From positions 151,566 through 215,565 of the forward strand of contig DHSR01000033.1 in NCBI GenBank assembly GCA_002410555.1: a DNA stretch of 64,000 bases, in the 5' to 3' direction. Positions 43,799 to 52,644 of this stretch are shown here, piece by piece. Each line of letters begins with the position of its first letter. Position 1 is the first letter of the stretch. Position numbers and translations under genes: made by a program. The stretch comes from Bacteroidales bacterium UBA5281. Its GTDB lineage: Bacteria; Bacteroidota; Bacteroidia; Bacteroidales; Lentimicrobiaceae. The notes under the pieces are model-generated. The model saw only the letters and a list, made by a program, of their open reading frames with translations. It did not search any database and was not told the origin of the DNA.

Positions 43799-44938
43799 AT
43801 GAAAAGAATCTCTTTGCTGATTACCATGATGCTGGCAGTAAATTTCCTGTTTGCGCAGAAACCAATGCGCACCGACGCCTTTAACAATCTGCGTAAAGGA
43901 AAACTTGATAAAGCACTGCAGTACATTGAACCCACCATTAAGGATCCCTCCACCATGGATGACCCCAAAACCTGGCTGTACAGGGGGAACATCTATTTAC
44001 AAATTTATCGTAGCGATAATCCTGATTATAAGAATCTTGATCCGGACGCTTTAAATAAAGCTTATGAATCGTATCAGAAACTACTTGAACTGGATACCCG
44101 CAAAGAATACTATACCGATGCTATTCAAAACCTGTTGGTTATCAGTGAAGAGTTGTATAATCAGGGCGTAAATCAGTTTACATCAAAGGAATTCGACCAG
44201 GCCACTAAAAGTTTTGAAAAGGCCGTAGAACTGAATAAATCCTTCGGAGCTATTGACACCCTGGCTTACTTTAATGCAGCACTCTCTGCTGAAAATGCCG
44301 GAAATCTGCCCAAAGCTATTGAGTATTATACTAAGGTAAAGGATTTGAATTATCCTCAACCATTATTGTATAACTCATTGTCTTCACTGTACCTTCAGAC
44401 AGGAGATACCACAGCAGCTTTGAATGTTATTCTGGAAGGGAAATCAAAATATCCGGATGATTTTAATATTCTTATCGCTGAAACCAATATCTATCTGGCT
44501 TCAGGTCAAAACGAGAAGGCTATGGCCAATTTACAGGAAGCCATTGAGAAAGACCCGACCAATCCAACCATTTATTATGCCATTGGAGTAAATTATGCTC
44601 AGATTGATGACATCGAAAACGCCGAAAAGTCATATAAAAAGGCTGTAGAACTCAGACCCGATTATTTTGAAGCCAATTATAACCTTGGAGCGTTATATGT
44701 AAATCAGGCCGCCATGTTACTTGAAGAGGCAAATGCTTTGCCTTTTTCACAGCAGGCTGAATACGAAGCCCTGAAAAAACAGGCAAATGATAAATTATCT
44801 TTATCGCTGCCATATCTGGAAAAAGCCATAGAACTGGATCCTTCAGACAGAAATACATTATTGTCATTGAAAGAAATCTATACCCGTCTGGAAATGTATG
44901 ATAAAATGAAGGAAGTAAATGAATTGCTAAACGAATAG
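43799..44938 (+). CDS. Secreted TPR-repeat protein
   Basis: 379 aa. A signal peptide (MKRISLLITMMLAVNFLFAQ) leads into tandem tetratricopeptide repeats across about 20-370; clear ones are QATKSFEKAVELNKS, IYYAIGVNYAQIDDIENAEKSYKKAVELRPD and LPYLEKAIELDPSD. Helical repeats mediate protein contacts, and the partner is unknown. A strong promoter and a terminator define a single-gene unit. Confidence 0.9.
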   Translation: MKRISLLITMMLAVNFLFAQKPMRTDAFNNLRKGKLDKALQYIEPTIKDPSTMDDPKTWLYRGNIYLQIYRSDNPDYKNLDPDALNKAYESYQKLLELDTRKEYYTDAIQNLLVISEELYNQGVNQFTSKEFDQATKSFEKAVELNKSFGAIDTLAYFNAALSAENAGNLPKAIEYYTKVKDLNYPQPLLYNSLSSLYLQTGDTTAALNVILEGKSKYPDDFNILIAETNIYLASGQNEKAMANLQEAIEKDPTNPTIYYAIGVNYAQIDDIENAEKSYKKAVELRPDYFEANYNLGALYVNQAAMLLEEANALPFSQQAEYEALKKQANDKLSLSLPYLEKAIELDPSDRNTLLSLKEIYTRLEMYDKMKEVNELLNE

Positions 44939-44958
44939 CATTAAATTCAATAAAAATG

Positions 44959-44996
44959 AAAACCGGTATTATTATGATAGTGCCGGTTTTTTTTTG
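44959..44996 (+). terminator. Terminator of the TPR gene
   Basis: Stem AAAACCGG / CCGGTTTT with a 16-base interior, then a run of nine T in total. Confidence 0.85.
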
Positions 44997-45271
44997 GTAA
45001 TATTTCATTGTGAACAAGGTGGAAGTAAATAATAAATATTCCGTCAGGCAATTTGTTAACCTGGGATTTTTATTACAGAAGGGAAGGTATTGAAAATGCT
45101 ATTTGACATAATATTAATTATGTTGCAAATAGCATTTTAAAAATCCGGCCAAAATCCTTGTAAGATCCATATAAATGAATATCTTTACTTCGGTATCTAA
45201 AGGATTAATTATTTAATCAGCGTGATGAACTGAATTTCAACTAAATTGTTACATCACCTAATTCTGAAAAC
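44997..45271. other. glgB upstream region with long palindrome
   Basis: The region contains a large inverted repeat at 45093-45138 and a candidate promoter TTG-N19-TATCTTTA at 45158-45187, 85 bases before the glgB ATG. No reading frame of note. Confidence 0.5.
45093..45138. repeat. 46-bp near-perfect palindrome upstream of glgB
   Basis: Outer arms AAAATGCTATTTG (45093-45105) and CAAATAGCATTTT (45126-45138) pair perfectly over 13 bp; inner arms ACATAA / TTATGT pair over 6 bp around a TATTAA loop, with a 2-base TG bulge. There is no T-tail in either direction, so it is unlikely to be a terminator. It ends 20 bases before the glgB -33 box. Confidence 0.8.
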
Positions 45272-47302
45272 ATGAAAGTAAACGTTCCTGAAATTGTAAA
45301 AATGGATCCCTGGCTGATTCCGGTTGCTGAGGATATTAAATTGCGTCATAGGCGTTTTGTTAATCGCTTGTCGTGCATTGAAGAAATTGCTGGAAATATC
45401 TCAAAATTTGCAAATGCCTATAAATTTTTTGGTTTCAATTACAGTGCTCAGAAACGTGGATGGTTTTACCGGGAATGGGCTCCAAATGCGCTGCAGTTAT
45501 GGTTAGCCGGCGATTTTAATCAATGGGATCCTTATGCGCATCCGCTTACACGGATTCAAAACGGAGTTTGGGAATTATTCCTTGATGATAAAACGTATAA
45601 AAATACTTTTGTTCATGGCAGCAAACTAAAAACCTATGTACAAACGCATGAAACCATTCGTGCACGTATTCCCGCTTATATACGCAGGGTAATTCAGGAT
45701 GAAATTACCAAAGACTATACCGGTCAGCTGTGGATCGATAAATATGATTGGGAAAATGACAATTTTGTTCCTGACCTGGAAAAGAAACTATTTATTTATG
45801 AATGTCATGTGGGTATGGCTCAGGAAAAACCCGCTGTGGGAAGCTATACTGAGTTTACCAGAAACATCCTACCTAAGATCAAAGGGCTGGGATACAATGC
45901 CATACAACTTATGGCCATTCAGGAACACCCCTATTATGGCTCATTTGGCTATCATGTTGCCAATTTTTTTGCACCCTCTTCGCGATTCGGTACACCTGAA
46001 GAATTGAAAGACCTGATAAAAACCGCACATGCTATGGGCATTTCTGTTATCATGGACATAGTGCATTCGCACACGGTTAAAAACATCAACGAAGGCCTGA
46101 ATGATTTCGACGGTTCGGGAAATCTTTATTTTCATCCCGGTGAACGGGGAATTCACCCCCAGTGGGACTCACTGTTGTTTGATTATGGCCGCACCGAAGT
46201 CCTGCAATTTCTACTTTCCAACATTAAATACTGGTTAAAGGAATTCCATTTCGATGGCTTCAGGTTTGATGGAGTGGGTTCGATGATGTATTTTCATCAT
46301 GGAAACATCACTTTTACCTCGCCTGAGCAATATTTCAGAGATGGTGTAGAGTGGGATGCCATAACCTACCTGCAATTGGCCAATCACCTGATAAATAAAA
46401 TTAAACCCTCAGCCATAACCATTGCTGAAGATGTAACGGGTATGCCAGGTTTAAGTGCTCCCATTAAATCAGGTGGGCTGGGATTTGACTACCGGCTGGG
46501 TATGGGCATTCCCGATTTCTGGATTAAACTTCTTAAGGAATACAGGGATGAAGACTGGAATATGGGTGAAATGTGGGCCGTAATGACCAACCGTTTACCG
46601 GGTGTTAAAACCATTGCATACGCTGAATCTCATGATCAGGCTATGGTAGGCGACAAGACCCTCGCCTTCTGGCTAATGGATAAGGAAATGTACTGGCACA
46701 TGGGGGTGGATGATTCCAACATAATTATTGATCGTGGCATTGCCCTGCATAAAATGATCCGTTTATTTACTATTGCACTGGGGGGTGAAGCTTATCTGAA
46801 TTTTATGGGCAATGAGTTCGGCCATCCCGAATGGATTGACTTTCCCAGAGAAGGAAATGACTGGAGCTTCCAATATTCTCGCAGACAATGGTCGTTGGTT
46901 GATAATGAAGCATTGAAATACAAGTTTCTGAACAATTTTGATAAAAAAATGATCGAAACCATTAAAAAATACCGGGTATTTGAAGATGAATTTGCAAATC
47001 AACTTTTTGTAGATGAGCACAATAAGACCATTGCATTCAGCCGGGGAGCATTGATTTTTGTTTTTAATTTTCATCCCTTTAACAGCATCTTCGATTATCG
47101 CTTCCCTGTGCGTGATTCTGGTGATTATCATTTGATTTTAAATACCGATTCTGGTGAATTCGGAGGTCAGGGACGTATTGATCAAAAAATGATCTATACG
47201 TCCTGGTTTAACAGTGAAACGGAACGTCCTGAACTGAGAATATATAATACCAATCGTACGGCACAGGTGTTTTCGCGAATGCCATTGAATGCTAAACAAT
47301 AA
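45272..47302 (+). CDS. glgB: 1,4-alpha-glucan branching enzyme (GH13)
   Basis: 676 aa. N-terminal CBM48 (REWAPNALQLWLAGDFNQWD, about 60-150), then a GH13 barrel: IQLMAIQEHPYYGSFGYHVANFFAPSSRFGTP, MDIVHSHTV, DGFRFDGVGSMMY (catalytic Asp), ITIAEDVTG (catalytic Glu), YAESHDQAM (His-Asp), and an all-beta C domain. The layout and EHPYYGSFGYHV resemble the eukaryote-like GH13_8 branching enzymes rather than E. coli GlgB. It forms alpha-1,6 branches in glycogen. No other glycogen gene is nearby. Confidence 0.96.
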   Translation: MKVNVPEIVKMDPWLIPVAEDIKLRHRRFVNRLSCIEEIAGNISKFANAYKFFGFNYSAQKRGWFYREWAPNALQLWLAGDFNQWDPYAHPLTRIQNGVWELFLDDKTYKNTFVHGSKLKTYVQTHETIRARIPAYIRRVIQDEITKDYTGQLWIDKYDWENDNFVPDLEKKLFIYECHVGMAQEKPAVGSYTEFTRNILPKIKGLGYNAIQLMAIQEHPYYGSFGYHVANFFAPSSRFGTPEELKDLIKTAHAMGISVIMDIVHSHTVKNINEGLNDFDGSGNLYFHPGERGIHPQWDSLLFDYGRTEVLQFLLSNIKYWLKEFHFDGFRFDGVGSMMYFHHGNITFTSPEQYFRDGVEWDAITYLQLANHLINKIKPSAITIAEDVTGMPGLSAPIKSGGLGFDYRLGMGIPDFWIKLLKEYRDEDWNMGEMWAVMTNRLPGVKTIAYAESHDQAMVGDKTLAFWLMDKEMYWHMGVDDSNIIIDRGIALHKMIRLFTIALGGEAYLNFMGNEFGHPEWIDFPREGNDWSFQYSRRQWSLVDNEALKYKFLNNFDKKMIETIKKYRVFEDEFANQLFVDEHNKTIAFSRGALIFVFNFHPFNSIFDYRFPVRDSGDYHLILNTDSGEFGGQGRIDQKMIYTSWFNSETERPELRIYNTNRTAQVFSRMPLNAKQ

Positions 47303-47395
47303 ATCTTCTAAAAATTCACAACAATTTAACCACAGATTGATTGAATTTTCAATTTTCTGGTGTATTATTGTAAACTTTTTAAAAATTTTATTTTT

Positions 47396-47695
47396 ATGGA
47401 CAAAAAGCGTGTGATTGTAAGTTATAACAACCTGTCACAGGATGTTTTGGATGCAATCAAGTTGAAATATCCGCTGGGATATTCAAACAATGTAATTAAA
47501 GTAAAAACCCGGGGCGAAGAATTCTTTTACGCCATTACTGTAGATACCGCTGACGCCAGTTATCTGGTTAAAGTGCCAGTCAAAATTGACACTAAAGGTC
47601 TGCAGGATGAAGACATTGCGGACGATGCGGATGATGAAAAAGATACTCCCGACGATGGTTTTATCGATGAAGCGGCCAGCGATAGCGATGAGTAG
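47396..47695 (+). CDS. Small acidic-tailed hypothetical protein
   Basis: 99 aa from the ATG at 47396; a GTG at 47360 would add 12 residues with a hydrophobic bias and is less likely. The first 65 residues look like a compact domain (KRVIVSYNNLSQDVLDAIKLKYPLGYSNNVIKV, then FFYAITVDTADASYLVKV), and the rest is a strongly acidic tail (DEDIADDADDEKDTPDD...). I do not recognise the function. It follows glgB by 93 nt and is in line with a DUF5362-like gene. Confidence 0.75.
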   Translation: MDKKRVIVSYNNLSQDVLDAIKLKYPLGYSNNVIKVKTRGEEFFYAITVDTADASYLVKVPVKIDTKGLQDEDIADDADDEKDTPDDGFIDEAASDSDE

Positions 47696-47731
47696 CCATT
47701 TGCACCCGGCAATTAACTTTAAAGCACCATT

Positions 47732-48187
47732 ATGTACAATGAATCCACCAATTTAACCCATGAATCAGAACCTCTGATACTCAACGAACTGGCCATAGAC
47801 GCTTTGTCTGAAACGCGGAAATGGACTACTTTTCTGGCCGTGCTGGGTGCAATTTCAACAGTCATTATGCTGCTTGCCGGTTTGATTGTGGGCCTTTTGC
47901 TTCCCAAACTCAATGTTGGAGAAGCTTCCGCTACACCATTTTCGGGATGGGTAGGCTGGACTTACCTTATTATGTCACTCATCAATATTATTCCACTTAT
48001 TTTTATATTTAGATTTAATGGACTAATAAAAAAGGCACTGCAATCAAAAGACAATCAAATTCTTGGCTTTGCTTTCAGCAACCTGAATCTCTTTTTTCGT
48101 ACCATTGGCATCATAACCATCGTTATCATTGTGCTATATATCGGTATTATAGGCGGAGCTATATTTTTCAGTTTGTTAAGCTTCTAG
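47732..48187 (+). CDS. DUF5362-like membrane protein
   Basis: 151 aa. Three or four hydrophobic helices: FLAVLGAISTVIMLLAGLIVGLLL, VGWTYLIMSLINIIPLIFIFRF and IGIITIVIIVLYIGIIGGAIFFSLL, after a polar N-terminus (SEPLILNELAIDALSETRKW). The start and helix layout agree with my memory of DUF5362 in Bacteroidetes, whose function is unknown. It follows the acidic small-protein gene by 36 nt and converges with the helical-repeat gene. Confidence 0.7.
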   Translation: MYNESTNLTHESEPLILNELAIDALSETRKWTTFLAVLGAISTVIMLLAGLIVGLLLPKLNVGEASATPFSGWVGWTYLIMSLINIIPLIFIFRFNGLIKKALQSKDNQILGFAFSNLNLFFRTIGIITIVIIVLYIGIIGGAIFFSLLSF

Positions 48188-48202
48188 GCCAGGCCAACTA
48201 AC

Positions 48203-48715
48203 TTATCTGCAGAGTTGCTTCATAATTTTTTCTCCGCAATTCCGGAACCCGGGGCGAGCCTCCGGCAATTGAATTTTGATTAAATCATATAGCTCACTGC
48301 TAAATTCGGGTAATTGTCGGCACACCCTTTCAAGAATAACCATACTGTACATTTTTACTGCAACAGATTCGGTTTTATTTTCCAGCCACCTGAAGCAGGC
48401 ATCCACAAGATATCCCAGATTGTGAACCGGTAATTCTGAACGTGCCATCATACGCAGCGCATGCCTTTTTAAACCATCACTGCTGAATGTATTTACCCTC
48501 ATTGAAAGTTCTTCCAGTTTGTTTTCGATAAATGCGGGTCTGATTTCAGCACAATAGTCAGCAACCCAGGCTGCCCTGCGGCTGATCGGATCTTCATTTC
48601 GCATCACCAAAGCCCACAATTCATTGAATAAATCCGGATTTTTGAGTACAATGTCTACCAAAAAGTCAGTATTGGCGCGGGATTGTTCACGAAGTAATAA
48701 TTCGTCAAGTATCAT
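48203..48715 (-). CDS. HEAT-like alpha-helical repeat protein
   Basis: 170 aa, nearly all helical, with repeating motifs such as DPISRRAAWVADYCAEIRP, GLKRHALRMMARSELP and SVAVKMYSMVILERVCRQLPE, suggesting three or four HEAT-like repeats. It resembles small Bacteroidetes proteins distantly related to DNA-alkylation-repair helical domains, but no active-site residues are apparent. Function unknown. It lies downstream of the ncRNA candidate on the same strand. Confidence 0.7.
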   Translation of the reverse strand: MILDELLLREQSRANTDFLVDIVLKNPDLFNELWALVMRNEDPISRRAAWVADYCAEIRPAFIENKLEELSMRVNTFSSDGLKRHALRMMARSELPVHNLGYLVDACFRWLENKTESVAVKMYSMVILERVCRQLPEFSSELYDLIKIQLPEARPGFRNCGEKIMKQLCR

Positions 48716-48789
48716 CTATAAAAAGAAAATAGTAAAAGGTCAAAAAATAATTCTAAAACCCAGGAAATAGCTTTTAAACAAAATAAAAT

Positions 48790-49112
48790 AAAAAACAGAA
48801 AGGGAAACTACTCTTGATGAGTTGTTTCCCTTTCGCCATAATGTCAACCGTAGTTAACATAAGGCCTCAGGTTACTGTTTCGGTGCATTACTTTTCGCGT
48901 TTCTACCACTTGGGTTTTGCGCTGATGTTTACCAATTCCAGGGTATTCAACACTGGGTTGAGCCTTCTGAAAAATTGGACCACGTTTTCAATTTGTTCAA
49001 TCTCTACGCTCCTTGCGGTTTGTACGAGATGAAAAATCTAGGTTTCTTACCGATAAAATCTTTCGATTTTTTCGTTTTAACCGGACGGGTTTCTCACCGT
49101 ATCTCTCGCCTG
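48790..49112 (-). ncRNA. Candidate structured ncRNA, about 320 nt, family unidentified
   Basis: The minus strand carries a perfect promoter (TTGACA, 20-base spacer, TATCTTTG at 49119-49149) and a strong terminator (48798-48834 plus T-run). Between them no plausible protein is encoded on either strand. The RNA would contain AAAATC-GAAA-GATTTT; an arm closing CCAATT/AATTGG around TCAAC-CCAGT-GTTGA; and, next to the terminator, ATGTTAAC-TACG-GTTGACAT, whose C(TACG)G tip is a UNCG-type tetraloop. I could not match RNase P, tmRNA, SRP or 6S signatures. The start is estimated from the -7 box. Confidence 0.7.
48798..48834 (-). terminator. Terminator of the ncRNA candidate
   Basis: Stem GAAAGGGAAAC / GTTTCCCTTTC, 11 bp, then TGTTTTTTATTTT on the minus strand. 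Confidence 0.9.
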
Positions 49113-49118
49113 ATGAAA

Positions 49119-49149
49119 CAAAGATACAACATTTTTGCCCCTGTGTCAA
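49119..49149 (-). promoter_or_regulatory. Strong promoter of the ncRNA candidate
   Basis: Minus-strand TATCTTTG (49119-49126) and TTGACA (49144-49149) with TTG 20 bases upstream of the -7 box. One of the best promoter matches in the window. Confidence 0.85.
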
Positions 49150-49322
49150 GGGTTTTTGGTAATTTAATTTCAACACAATATCAACCGAAGTTATCAACAA
49201 TTGTTAATAACTTCGCAAGTTATTGTGGCTGTAAGAAGATAAGTATTTCGACATTGTAACGATAGACATATTCAGATTAAAAAACTCCTACATAAGCCTC
49301 TCCCCTATTGCCTATTTCATCA

Positions 49323-51524
49323 CTATAAATAAGTGGAAGTTGCTAACCGGCTGGCTTTGCTGATGCCTTTGATGGTAAGTAATTTTTTGAGTAGTAATTC
49401 AAGGTGTTTTTTGTCGCGTATGCTAACACTGATATATCCTTCGAACTTACCGTCCTTGCTGTTGAGTGAAATGGAACGTACATCCATTTTAAGATCATTG
49501 GAAATCAGGTTAGTAATGGAACTAAGTATACCCAACTGATCGTAACCACTTACTTTAATATCTGTTAAAAAGTAACTTCCCTCTACCGGACTAGACCATT
49601 CAGCCTCCATAACACGGTATGGATATCTGGCCTTGAGACGTGAAGCATTTGGACAATTGCTCCGGTGAATTTTTATACCTTCGCTTACCGTAACAAAGCC
49701 AAAGATGTCATCACCCATTACCGGATTACAGCATTTGCCCAGTGTATATCCTTCTATGGCTGAGGATTGATTTACGATGATCCGATTTTCAGCGGTACGA
49801 TTGGGCCGTTCTGATGCTTTTGTGGTAAGGAGTTGAGGTTCTGCTTTACCTTCAACAGTCTTAGTGCTACTCAATAAAATATCCTTGATGCTTGATGGCT
49901 CTATTTTATTTTCAGCCAGCCCCTGATATAACTCCAAAGAACCGGATAGTTTATAATACTCAACTATTTTACCTGCAGCCTCATCAATATTATTAATTTT
50001 TAGTTGATTGAGCTTACGCTTAAAAATCTCCTTACCCAATTCAGCCTGTTTAAACTCGGCTTCTTTAAGATATTTTTTAATCTTATTTTTTGCTCTGGAA
50101 CTGGCTACCCATTTTAACCAATCCACATTGGGAGTTTGATTGCGTGAGGTAATTACTTCAACGAGGTCACCGTTTTTCAATTTATGTCTTATCGGTACAA
50201 TTTTTCGATTTACCCTCCCGCCTGAGCAATGTGCCCCAAGATTGGTGTGTATTTCAAAGGCAAAATCAAGCACGGTGCTACCGGGTTTTAACTTCTTTAC
50301 ATCTCCTTCGGGTGTAAATACATAAATGGTCGATGCGGATTTATTTTGCTGATTGGTGGTCGAATTATCACCCAACGCTTCCGGATGCTCCAGTACCTGA
50401 CGGATAGAATTGAGCCATTCGGCAGTTTCCTGATCTCCTTCGCTGCCTTTGTATCTCCAGTGAGCAGAATTGCCTCTCTCGGCATCATCATCCATTCGGC
50501 TGGTTCTAATCTGCACTTCAACCCAACGTCCATCTTTTCCCTGAACGGTGATGTGCAGGGATTCATAACCATTTTTACGTGGGAAGGTAATCCAGTCTCT
50601 TAGCCGTTTGGGTTCAGGTTCATAAACTGAGGTCACTGCCGAATAAGCCTTCCAGCAGTCGGCCCGCTCATTTTCTGGCGCACTGTACAATATAATGCGA
50701 ACAGCAAATAAATCATAGACCTCGTCCAGCTCAATACCTTGTTTTTGCATTTTTGCGTAAGCTGAAGAAACTGACTTTGTCCGTTTCTTGATCTTATAGT
50801 CTAATCCAAATCGCTGTAGTTCAAGATGAACGGGTTGTAAAAAAGATTCAAAGAAAGCGGACTCTTCACTTTCAATTCTGCTGATTTGTGATTTTAAATG
50901 TTGATAGGTTACGGGATCTGCATAATTGAGCGAAAGTTCATCCAGCTCAGCTTTAATGCGGTATAAACCCAAACGATGGGCTAGAGGAGCATACAGGTTT
51001 GCCGTCTGATTGGCTATTGACACCTGATCTTTGGTTTGTAAAACATGAATATTGCGCATGTATTGTAGCCTGTCGGCCAGCAAAATAGGAATTACCCGAA
51101 TATCATCTGCAAGAGAAAGTACCAAACTAATAAAGTGCTCGGCATTGGTAGGCACTTTCTCTGTTGGCAATTGCATCACGGTATCAAGTTTATTGAGAAT
51201 GGTCTCAACTGCATTATAATGATAGGTGTGGATAAAACTTTTAATTTCTTCATTTTGTGGGGATGCTCCGGCAAACAGGGAAGCAATTACACTTGTAATG
51301 CCCATGCTCATATCGCGGGCAACAATGATGGCAACGCCGACCGAGTGTAAAAAATAGGGTTCAGTTTCTGCATACAGGCTCCGCTGGTGTGCATTGAGCA
51401 TGATATTGAAAGCCGCCTTCAAATGGATGCGCTTTTCCCGGTCCAGTAGCGGCTCAGCAGCTTTTAATAAAGCCCTGTAGTTACTGACAATGAGTTTGCG
51501 TTCCGATTGATCAATAATTGGCAT
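49323..51524 (-). CDS. relA: RelA/SpoT-family (p)ppGpp synthetase with degenerate HD domain
   Basis: 733 aa from the ATG at 51524 (a GTG three codons earlier is possible). Order: HD-like domain (about 20-170) in which the usual HD motif is replaced (SLFAGASPQNEE), a synthetase domain (about 220-370: DLFAVRIILYS, FPRKNGYESLHITVQG, VEVQIRTSRMDDDAERGNSAHWRYK), TGS (IYVFTPEGDVKKLKPGSTVLDFAF), a zinc-finger-like CCNP...HRSNCPN region and an ACT domain at the end. Hydrolase is probably lost and synthetase kept, as in RelA. Confidence 0.9.
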   Translation of the reverse strand: MPIIDQSERKLIVSNYRALLKAAEPLLDREKRIHLKAAFNIMLNAHQRSLYAETEPYFLHSVGVAIIVARDMSMGITSVIASLFAGASPQNEEIKSFIHTYHYNAVETILNKLDTVMQLPTEKVPTNAEHFISLVLSLADDIRVIPILLADRLQYMRNIHVLQTKDQVSIANQTANLYAPLAHRLGLYRIKAELDELSLNYADPVTYQHLKSQISRIESEESAFFESFLQPVHLELQRFGLDYKIKKRTKSVSSAYAKMQKQGIELDEVYDLFAVRIILYSAPENERADCWKAYSAVTSVYEPEPKRLRDWITFPRKNGYESLHITVQGKDGRWVEVQIRTSRMDDDAERGNSAHWRYKGSEGDQETAEWLNSIRQVLEHPEALGDNSTTNQQNKSASTIYVFTPEGDVKKLKPGSTVLDFAFEIHTNLGAHCSGGRVNRKIVPIRHKLKNGDLVEVITSRNQTPNVDWLKWVASSRAKNKIKKYLKEAEFKQAELGKEIFKRKLNQLKINNIDEAAGKIVEYYKLSGSLELYQGLAENKIEPSSIKDILLSSTKTVEGKAEPQLLTTKASERPNRTAENRIIVNQSSAIEGYTLGKCCNPVMGDDIFGFVTVSEGIKIHRSNCPNASRLKARYPYRVMEAEWSSPVEGSYFLTDIKVSGYDQLGILSSITNLISNDLKMDVRSISLNSKDGKFEGYISVSIRDKKHLELLLKKLLTIKGISKASRLATSTYL

Positions 51525-51585
51525 GAATAGCACATTTTATCATAATGATAACTACATATTACTTAAAAAGTTTCATGGATTAAAA

Positions 51586-51614
51586 AAAAACGCCCGGATT
51601 AAAGGGCGTTTTAA
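51586..51614 (-). terminator. Terminator of floA
   Basis: Stem AACGCCC / GGGCGTT with an eight-base loop, followed by a run of nine T on the minus strand. Confidence 0.85.
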
Positions 51615-51634
51615 AGTAGTAGAAAGAACATATA

Positions 51635-52639
51635 TTATTTGAGTGGTTGGTCACCACGTTGCCCGGATTTATTCTTGGGCTGTTCAGCTATGGTATCGCG
51701 CATGCGAGTATCTGCCTGGATATTCTGAAACTTGTAATAATCCATCAATCCAAGGTTTCCGGAACGGAATGCATCCGCAATTGCTTTAGGAATCTCGGCT
51801 TCTGCTTCAATAACCTTAGCGCGGGCATCCTGGGCTTTGGCTTTCATTTCCTGTTCGTTGGCAACAGCCATAGCGCGTCTCTCCTCAGCTTTGGCCTGAG
51901 CAATATTTTTATCGGCATTGGCCTGGTCCATCTGAAGCTGGGCTCCGATGTTTTTTCCTACATCGATGTCGGCAATATCAATGGACAAAATTTCAAATGC
52001 AGTACCGGAATCCAAACCTTTAGAAAGTACTACTTTTGAGATTGAATCAGGGTTTTCGAGTACACTTTTATGTGAGTCAGCAGAACCGATAGAGGAAACT
52101 ATACCCTCTCCTACCCTTGCAAGAATGGTTTCTTCACCGGCACCACCCACCAGTTGGCGGATGTTTGCCCTAACGGTTACCCTGGCTTTTGCAATCAACT
52201 GAATTCCATCCTTTGCGACGGCAGCAACCGGCGGTGTGCTGATTACTTTAGGATTTACCGACATTTGAACGGCTTCGAAAACATCACGTCCGGCCAGGTC
52301 AATGGCAGTTGCCGATTTAAAGTTTAAGGGAATGTTGGCTTTATCGGCAGAAATCAGTGCATTAACCACAAGCTTTACCCTACCTCCTGCCAGGTAATGA
52401 GCTTCAAGTTCATCGCGCGTAAGCGATAAACCTGCTTTTGTCGCATTGATCATAGCCGTAACGATTACCGAAGGGGGAACTTTTCTCCAACGCATAAATA
52501 CAAGCTGAAGCAGTGAAATGCGCACCCCCGATAATAAGGCCGAGAACCATAATCCCACCGGGATGAAGTAAAAAATGATCCATAATCCAAATAGCGAAGC
52601 AATGCCAATCGCTACAATTACAATAAATTGAGATTCCAT
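51635..52639 (-). CDS. floA: Flotillin-like protein FloA
   Basis: 334 aa. N-terminal membrane hairpin (IVIVAIGIASLFGLWIIFYFIPVGLWFSALLSG), then an SPFH domain (AGLSLTRDELEAHYLAGGRV, VFEAVQMSVNP, AKARVTVRANIRQLVGGAGEETILARVGEGIVSSIGS) and a Glu/Ala-rich coiled coil (NIAQAKAEERRAMAVANEQEMKAKAQDARAKVIEAEAEIPKAIA). It organises functional membrane microdomains. It is 5 nt after the NfeD-like gene, the classical partner of flotillins. Confidence 0.96.
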   Translation of the reverse strand: MESQFIVIVAIGIASLFGLWIIFYFIPVGLWFSALLSGVRISLLQLVFMRWRKVPPSVIVTAMINATKAGLSLTRDELEAHYLAGGRVKLVVNALISADKANIPLNFKSATAIDLAGRDVFEAVQMSVNPKVISTPPVAAVAKDGIQLIAKARVTVRANIRQLVGGAGEETILARVGEGIVSSIGSADSHKSVLENPDSISKVVLSKGLDSGTAFEILSIDIADIDVGKNIGAQLQMDQANADKNIAQAKAEERRAMAVANEQEMKAKAQDARAKVIEAEAEIPKAIADAFRSGNLGLMDYYKFQNIQADTRMRDTIAEQPKNKSGQRGDQPLK

Positions 52640-52644
52640 GTGTG

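Noticed and set aside
48790..49112. RNase P RNA or tmRNA
   Set aside because: No GAGGAAAGTCC-like core or GGCTTAC partner for RNase P, and no tRNA-like ends or CCA for tmRNA.
48814..49259. Plus-strand reading frames of 72 and 94 codons and a minus frame of 67 codons across the ncRNA candidate
   Set aside because: No start signal, odd amino-acid composition and no family resemblance; the structured-RNA reading explains promoter and terminator better.
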